A stretch of DNA of 10,897 bases. Origin: an uncultured Pedobacter sp. (GTDB taxonomy: Bacteria; Bacteroidota; Bacteroidia; Sphingobacteriales; Sphingobacteriaceae). The stretch lies in contig NZ_CAMLHF010000186.1 in assembly GCF_946479715.1 (NCBI RefSeq), positions 1 through 10,897 on the forward strand. The letters are read 5' to 3'. Shown piece by piece: positions 7,296 through 10,897 of this stretch (within the stretch, counting starts at the first letter, position 1; every line of letters begins with the position of its first letter). Made by a program: the position numbers and the translations under genes. Below the pieces are notes generated by a model. It made no database searches. It was not told where the DNA came from and saw only the letters and a list, made by a program, of their open reading frames with translations.

Positions 7296-8560
7296 CGCTT
7301 TACGTTGCCAACATTGGCGTATCCAATTAATTCTTCCCAACGCATGCCCGGTTTTTTATAATAGGCAAATACCTGGTAAGTATTTAAAGTTTCAAAAAAT
7401 GAACCTTCAAAAATCGCCTGGTCAATTTTTCCAGTATCCTTATTTAACCAAACATATTTATAATCATAAAGCCCTTGTTTAAGCAGTATGTTTCCGTAAA
7501 AACGCTTACGCGAAGATTCAAAGTTAAGCTTACTGGCCTCGTTTAAAACGTAATTGTTAAAGCGACCAACAACGTACACATCGCCATTAGGGGTAGGGGG
7601 TACAGCATTCAAAGTAAACATCACATTTGCATAATCACCTTCTGTTGGGTCATCGCTACCTTCTTTATTTCTGATGAAGAAACTACCATTTTCATCAGCC
7701 AAATTGCTGTATTTCGCTTTGCTGGTATTGATGTCTTGAAAAAGTATCACGCTGGTGGTTGTGTCCTTTATAATTTCCTGCACATTATCGCCTTTATACC
7801 GTAAGCTGCGGATATCAAATTTCCTAAACTCATTACCTGCCGGGAAATCGTTGCTGTTTACTTCGTTGTAAACCAATGAGCCAGGTTTAATAAAGTTCGG
7901 TTTCGTATTTATGATAGCCGTTTGCGGATTCCCATTCTGCATCACTATTGCTTTCAGATCGGTATAAGGGTTCTGAATGGGCATTTGATGTAAAATAGTA
8001 AAGTTGACCTTCTGGTTGCTGAAACGTAGTGATACTTGTGAACTGGCTACTACATCTACACCAATATTTACCACGTTATCTACCACATAAAACTGCTGAG
8101 AAATAACGGGTTTTTGCTGGTTGCCTTCTTCATACACCTTTAAAATATAGTTGCCCGAAATTTTAGGTCTGATCTGAGTATTCGGTAAAGTCAGTTGGTA
8201 ATGGGTGTACTTTTGGATAGTGCCAAATGAATATTTATAATCAGTTATCCTATCCTCGCTTAAGCTTTCCAGGTAATCAATGGTGGATAAGCGTGATGAC
8301 TTCCAATCTGAAGTGCAATGTTCAACCGTATACCAGTAATTTTTGCTTCCTGCATTAAGGTCATCAAACGAAAACACCAATCGTTCATTTGATTTTAAAG
8401 CAATTACCGGTAGAGATTGTTCTTTTTGCGAGTTGTAACACTGTACCGTCTTTATTGTAGGTTGGTACACCTTGTTTTCATATACAAATTGCTGATTTTG
8501 TGCAACAGCAATTTGTATACTTAACAACAGCGAAAAAAATAATCCTGCGGGTTTTATCAT
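7292..8560 (-). CDS. Type IX secretion system plug-type protein (DUF5103 family)
   Basis: This 422-residue protein has a signal peptide (residues 1-20, ending AVA before Gln21), so it is exported to the periplasm. The N-terminal part carries the DUF5103 pattern: YENKVYQPTIKTVQCY, LVFSFDDL (61-68), YTVEHCTSDW (77-86), DYKYSFGT, THYQLTLPN and SGNYILKVYEE. This family includes the Flavobacterium johnsoniae plug protein, which blocks the periplasmic side of the SprA outer-membrane translocon when cargo or PorV is not engaged. Residues about 320-422 (GDVYVVGRFNNY, then LKQGLYDYKYVW) look like an E-set fold similar to glycogen-binding CBM48 domains, probably as a structural resemblance. The gene overlaps the upstream ABC-F gene by ATGA and ends in a four-base stop overlap with the convergent amylase. 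A 14-bp inverted repeat lies in its signal-peptide region. Family is clear; the plug role is inferred by homology. Confidence 0.85.
   Translation of the reverse strand: MIKPAGLFFSLLLSIQIAVAQNQQFVYENKVYQPTIKTVQCYNSQKEQSLPVIALKSNERLVFSFDDLNAGSKNYWYTVEHCTSDWKSSRLSTIDYLESLSEDRITDYKYSFGTIQKYTHYQLTLPNTQIRPKISGNYILKVYEEGNQQKPVISQQFYVVDNVVNIGVDVVASSQVSLRFSNQKVNFTILHQMPIQNPYTDLKAIVMQNGNPQTAIINTKPNFIKPGSLVYNEVNSNDFPAGNEFRKFDIRSLRYKGDNVQEIIKDTTTSVILFQDINTSKAKYSNLADENGSFFIRNKEGSDDPTEGDYANVMFTLNAVPPTPNGDVYVVGRFNNYVLNEASKLNFESSRKRFYGNILLKQGLYDYKYVWLNKDTGKIDQAIFEGSFFETLNTYQVFAYYKKPGMRWEELIGYANVGNVKR
8481..8519 (-). repeat. Perfect 14-bp inverted repeat inside the plug gene's signal-peptide region
   Basis: TATACAAATTGCTG (8481-8494) and CAGCAATTTGTATA (8506-8519) are exact reverse complements around an 11-base loop. 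In the mRNA this hairpin covers bases +42 to +80 of the plug gene, codons 14-27, across the signal-peptide cleavage site. It would be a strong stem near the start of translation. Whether it works as RNA structure, as a DNA-protein site, or not at all cannot be told from sequence alone. Confidence 0.75.
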
Positions 8561-10485
8561 TTACTTTCTAGTTCCATTATTTCAGAAGCGAGGTCTTCCC
8601 ACGTATTTTGAGCAGTATCAAGCTTATGCTTGGCGGCTAAATATTTTTTATTTGTTTCAGCAAGTTTGCCTGCGTCCGAATAAATTGCTTCATCAGCAAT
8701 CTCAGCTTCTATAGATTTAACATCCGATTCAAAAGTTGCAATCTCAACTTCAATCTTTTTCAATTGATCGTTTAGCTTTTTAAGCTGTTGCAAACTGTTT
8801 GGAGTAGCCGGTTGTTTTTCTTCTAACGCCTTTTTAACTTCTTTTACCTCTTTATCAGGTCTTACAGGAACACTGGAAGGTTTTGCAGGAGGTCTTTTGC
8901 TATTCCACTCTTCGTATTCAGCATATGTTCCCGGATATTCTTTGATGTCTTTGTCTTCTATGAACCAAATTTTATTGGCAACATTATCTAAGAAATACCT
9001 ATCGTGAGATACCGCAATAAAAGTACCCTCATACTGCTGTAATGCCTGAATCAGGATATTTACAGATTGTATGTCAAGGTGGTTGGTCGGCTCATCCAGG
9101 ATCAGGAAGTTCGAGTCGGTTGTTAGCGATTTAGCTAAAGCAACCCTCGATTTTTCACCTCCGGACAATACACGGATCTTTTTAAACACATCATCACCGG
9201 TGAAAAGGAAACACCCTAATATACCACGCAACTCTGTGTCGGTATGTTTAGGTGCAAAGGCCTGTAGTTCTTCAAGAATAGTATTGTCAAGGTGTAACGA
9301 CTCCAATTGATGCTGCGCAAAAAATGTAGTAGTCACGTTATGACCGGTTTCACATTTACCTGTAAAGCCTTCGGCGCCTGCAATAATTCTAAGCAAGGTC
9401 GATTTACCCTTACCGTTAGCGCCAATCAAAGCAATTTTATCGCCTTTTTCAATTACACCCTCTGCATTTTCAAGAATTTCTACGTTAGGATAACTTTTTG
9501 TGGCTCCCTCAATTCTGATTACATGGCGGCCAGATGGTTTAGAGAACTTAAACTGGAAGTTTACAGTAGGGTTATCATCATCTACGTCTTCCACACGCTC
9601 CATTCTATCTAAAGCTTTCATCCTCGACTGAGCCATTTTAGCTTTAGAGGCCTTAGCCTTAAAGCGTTCAATTAAGCGCTCTTCCTGCTTAATTTTAGCC
9701 TGTTGATTTTTAAATTCTCCTTTTTGAATTTCACCACGTAATGCTTTTTCCTCAAGGTAGAAACTGTAATTACCAGCATAGGAAGTTAATTTTCCTTTGC
9801 GGGATTCAACAGTTTTATTTACCACCTTATCCAGGAAATATCTATCGTGAGAAACAATTACAATAGCCCCTTCAAAGGTTCCAAGATAAGTTTCTAACCA
9901 TTTAATAGACGGTAAATCCATGTGGTTGGTAGGCTCATCCAGCAACAAAATATCAGGTGTTTGTAATAGAATTTTGGCAAGCATAACACGCATACGCCAG
10001 CCTCCTGAAAAGGTATTAAGAGGTCTTAACTGATCCTGAGTACTAAAACCCAGACCTGCCAAAATCTCATTAGCTCTATATTCTATATTATACCCATCCA
10101 AAGCTTCAAATTCCTGTTGCTTATCGCTCAGTTTATTTAAAACTTCTTCAGAATAATCTGTTTCTATTTTTTTAAGCAGTACCTCAATTTCATCGTGCAA
10201 TTGGTTCTGGCGCTCAAAAGCCTCCATTGCAACGTGTAATATACTATGGTGAGAATCGTAAGAAAGTAAATCCTGGTTTAAGTAACCTATTTTTAAGTCT
10301 TTAGACATAGAAATAGTACCCGAAGAAGGAGCATACTCACCTACTATTATTTTTAAAAGTGTAGATTTTCCTGTTCCATTGGCACCAATTAGCCCAACCC
10401 GGTCGCCCGGTTTAATGTGCCAGTTTGCCTCGTCATATAAGGCTCTGGAGCCTATCAGGAATGTTAAGTCGTTTATCGAAATCAT
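8557..10485 (-). CDS. ABC-F family ribosome-associated ATPase
   Basis: This 642-residue cytoplasmic protein has two ABC ATPase domains in tandem and no membrane segment. Domain 1: Walker [10 protein letters not shown] (34-42), Q-loop Gln71, signature FSGGW (159-163), Walker B Asp183-Glu184 in LDEPTNHMD. An arm-like insert spans about 90-135. The charged interdomain linker (about 240-300) contains [26 protein letters not shown] sequence that in ABC-F proteins reaches toward the ribosomal P site. Domain 2: Walker [10 protein letters not shown] (355-363), signature LSGGE (440-444), Walker B Asp464-Glu465. A C-terminal coiled coil (about 565-642) resembles that of Uup/YheS. I infer a housekeeping translation factor that binds the ribosomal E site, not a resistance protein, but the subfamily is uncertain. 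The ATG at 10485 is chosen because the in-frame TTG at 10503 precedes the promoter box. The plug gene follows with an ATGA overlap. Confidence 0.95.
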   Translation of the reverse strand: MISINDLTFLIGSRALYDEANWHIKPGDRVGLIGANGTGKSTLLKIIVGEYAPSSGTISMSKDLKIGYLNQDLLSYDSHHSILHVAMEAFERQNQLHDEIEVLLKKIETDYSEEVLNKLSDKQQEFEALDGYNIEYRANEILAGLGFSTQDQLRPLNTFSGGWRMRVMLAKILLQTPDILLLDEPTNHMDLPSIKWLETYLGTFEGAIVIVSHDRYFLDKVVNKTVESRKGKLTSYAGNYSFYLEEKALRGEIQKGEFKNQQAKIKQEERLIERFKAKASKAKMAQSRMKALDRMERVEDVDDDNPTVNFQFKFSKPSGRHVIRIEGATKSYPNVEILENAEGVIEKGDKIALIGANGKGKSTLLRIIAGAEGFTGKCETGHNVTTTFFAQHQLESLHLDNTILEELQAFAPKHTDTELRGILGCFLFTGDDVFKKIRVLSGGEKSRVALAKSLTTDSNFLILDEPTNHLDIQSVNILIQALQQYEGTFIAVSHDRYFLDNVANKIWFIEDKDIKEYPGTYAEYEEWNSKRPPAKPSSVPVRPDKEVKEVKKALEEKQPATPNSLQQLKKLNDQLKKIEVEIATFESDVKSIEAEIADEAIYSDAGKLAETNKKYLAAKHKLDTAQNTWEDLASEIMELESK

Positions 10486-10492
10486 GTGTCTG

Positions 10493-10500
10493 CAAAAATA
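10493..10500 (-). promoter_or_regulatory. Candidate -7 promoter box for the ABC-F/plug operon
   Basis: On the minus strand this reads TATTTTTG, an exact TAnnTTTG match, seven bases before the ABC-F ATG. No TTTG lies at the expected -33 spacing. It sits 12 bases from the opposite-facing pyrD box. Confidence 0.5.
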
Positions 10501-10512
10501 CAAACAAATTCC

Positions 10513-10520
10513 TATCTTCG
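10513..10520 (+). promoter_or_regulatory. Candidate -7 promoter box for pyrD
   Basis: TATCTTCG matches TAnnTTTG at all but one position and lies four bases before the pyrD ATG, so the mRNA would be leaderless or nearly so. A weak -33 candidate, TCTG (10489-10492), lies 20 bases upstream, inside the region used by the ABC-F promoter on the other strand. Confidence 0.45.
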
Positions 10521-10524
10521 TCCC

Positions 10525-10897
10525 ATGTACCGTTTAATTAAGCCTATATTTTTTCAATTTGACCCCGAAAAAGTGCATTATTTCGTCGTTAAGCGACTGA
10601 AATGGTTTCATGAACACTTCCCGCTTGGCGAAACTATCCTTAGAGGAAGCTTTGATGTTAATATTAAAGGCCTTGAACGTGAAGTTTTTGGTATCAAATT
10701 TAAGAATCCTGTAGGCTTAGCTGCCGGCTTCGACAAAAACGGTGAGTACATAGAGGCACTAAGCGACCTTGGTTTTGGCTTTATTGAAGTAGGTACTGTA
10801 ACGCCTTTACCACAACCCGGTAACGACAAGCCTAGAATGTTCCGCCTGGAAGAGGATAGTGCAATCATTAACCGCATGGGTTTTAACAACAAAGGTG
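10525..10897 (+). CDS. pyrD: Dihydroorotate dehydrogenase (quinone), class 2, N-terminal part (3' end outside window)
   Basis: The first 124 codons are visible and the frame runs off the right edge. The enzyme oxidises dihydroorotate to orotate with FMN, passing electrons to membrane quinone, in the fourth step of pyrimidine synthesis. Motifs shared with E. coli PyrD are [11 protein letters not shown] (10-20), [16 protein letters not shown] (59-74), [19 protein letters not shown] (86-104) and NRMGFNNKG (116-124). The N-terminal helical extension (about 1-45) that anchors class 2 enzymes to the inner membrane is present, which separates it from class 1 enzymes. The ATG at 10525 matches the family start (MYRLIKP compared with MYYPFVRK in E. 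coli). It is transcribed away from the ABC-F gene across a 39-base gap. Confidence 0.97.
   Translation, partial: MYRLIKPIFFQFDPEKVHYFVVKRLKWFHEHFPLGETILRGSFDVNIKGLEREVFGIKFKNPVGLAAGFDKNGEYIEALSDLGFGFIEVGTVTPLPQPGNDKPRMFRLEEDSAIINRMGFNNKG

Noticed and set aside
9071..9612. Plus-strand open frames opposite the ABC-F gene
   Set aside because: They are antisense to ATPase motifs (Walker A2 and signature 2 of the second domain) and look like shadows of that coding sequence.
10608..10892. Minus-strand open frame of 94 codons opposite pyrD
   Set aside because: The plus strand encodes an unmistakable PyrD N-terminus through the same bases; the antisense frame has no domain features.

Overview
The window looks like a stretch of core chromosome from a Bacteroidota bacterium, most likely in the Sphingobacteriaceae (Pedobacter-like). 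Three things point there: type IX secretion system (T9SS) parts, namely a type B sorting domain, a PorP/SprF-like protein and a plug-type protein; promoter -7 boxes of the TAnnTTTG kind; and little sign of Shine-Dalgarno sequences. The family-level placement is inference. Both edges cut a gene. No tRNA, rRNA, CRISPR array, insertion sequence or defence island is visible, and no gap between genes exceeds about 105 bases.

Left part (1-3445, plus strand): the 3' part of a large secreted protein with two Ig-like repeats, six PKD repeats of about 86 residues and a C-terminal T9SS type B sorting domain. One base after its stop codon comes a PorP/SprF-family outer-membrane protein, the usual partner of such cargo.

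Middle part (3529-7295): a stand-alone EVE-domain protein (plus) converges on a cation/proton antiporter (minus), which lies downstream of an ACOT7/YciA-like acyl-CoA thioesterase (minus). A 9-bp hairpin sits between thioesterase and antiporter. Divergent from the thioesterase is a cytoplasmic GH13 alpha-amylase (plus).

Right part (7292-10897): a T9SS plug-type (DUF5103) protein and an ABC-F ATPase form a minus-strand pair joined by an ATGA overlap, with the ABC-F gene first. The start of quinone-dependent dihydroorotate dehydrogenase (pyrD) diverges from the ABC-F gene across only 39 bases.

The genes look mostly ordinary, and I do not see an undescribed multi-gene system. The signals worth a second look are at smaller scale. 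A perfect 14-bp inverted repeat lies inside the signal-peptide-coding region of the plug gene. The PKD repeats carry regularly spaced cysteine pairs, with one left unpaired. TAnnTTTG-like boxes lie only 4-9 bases before four start codons, suggesting leaderless or nearly leaderless mRNAs. Both convergent gene pairs overlap by four bases at their stop codons.
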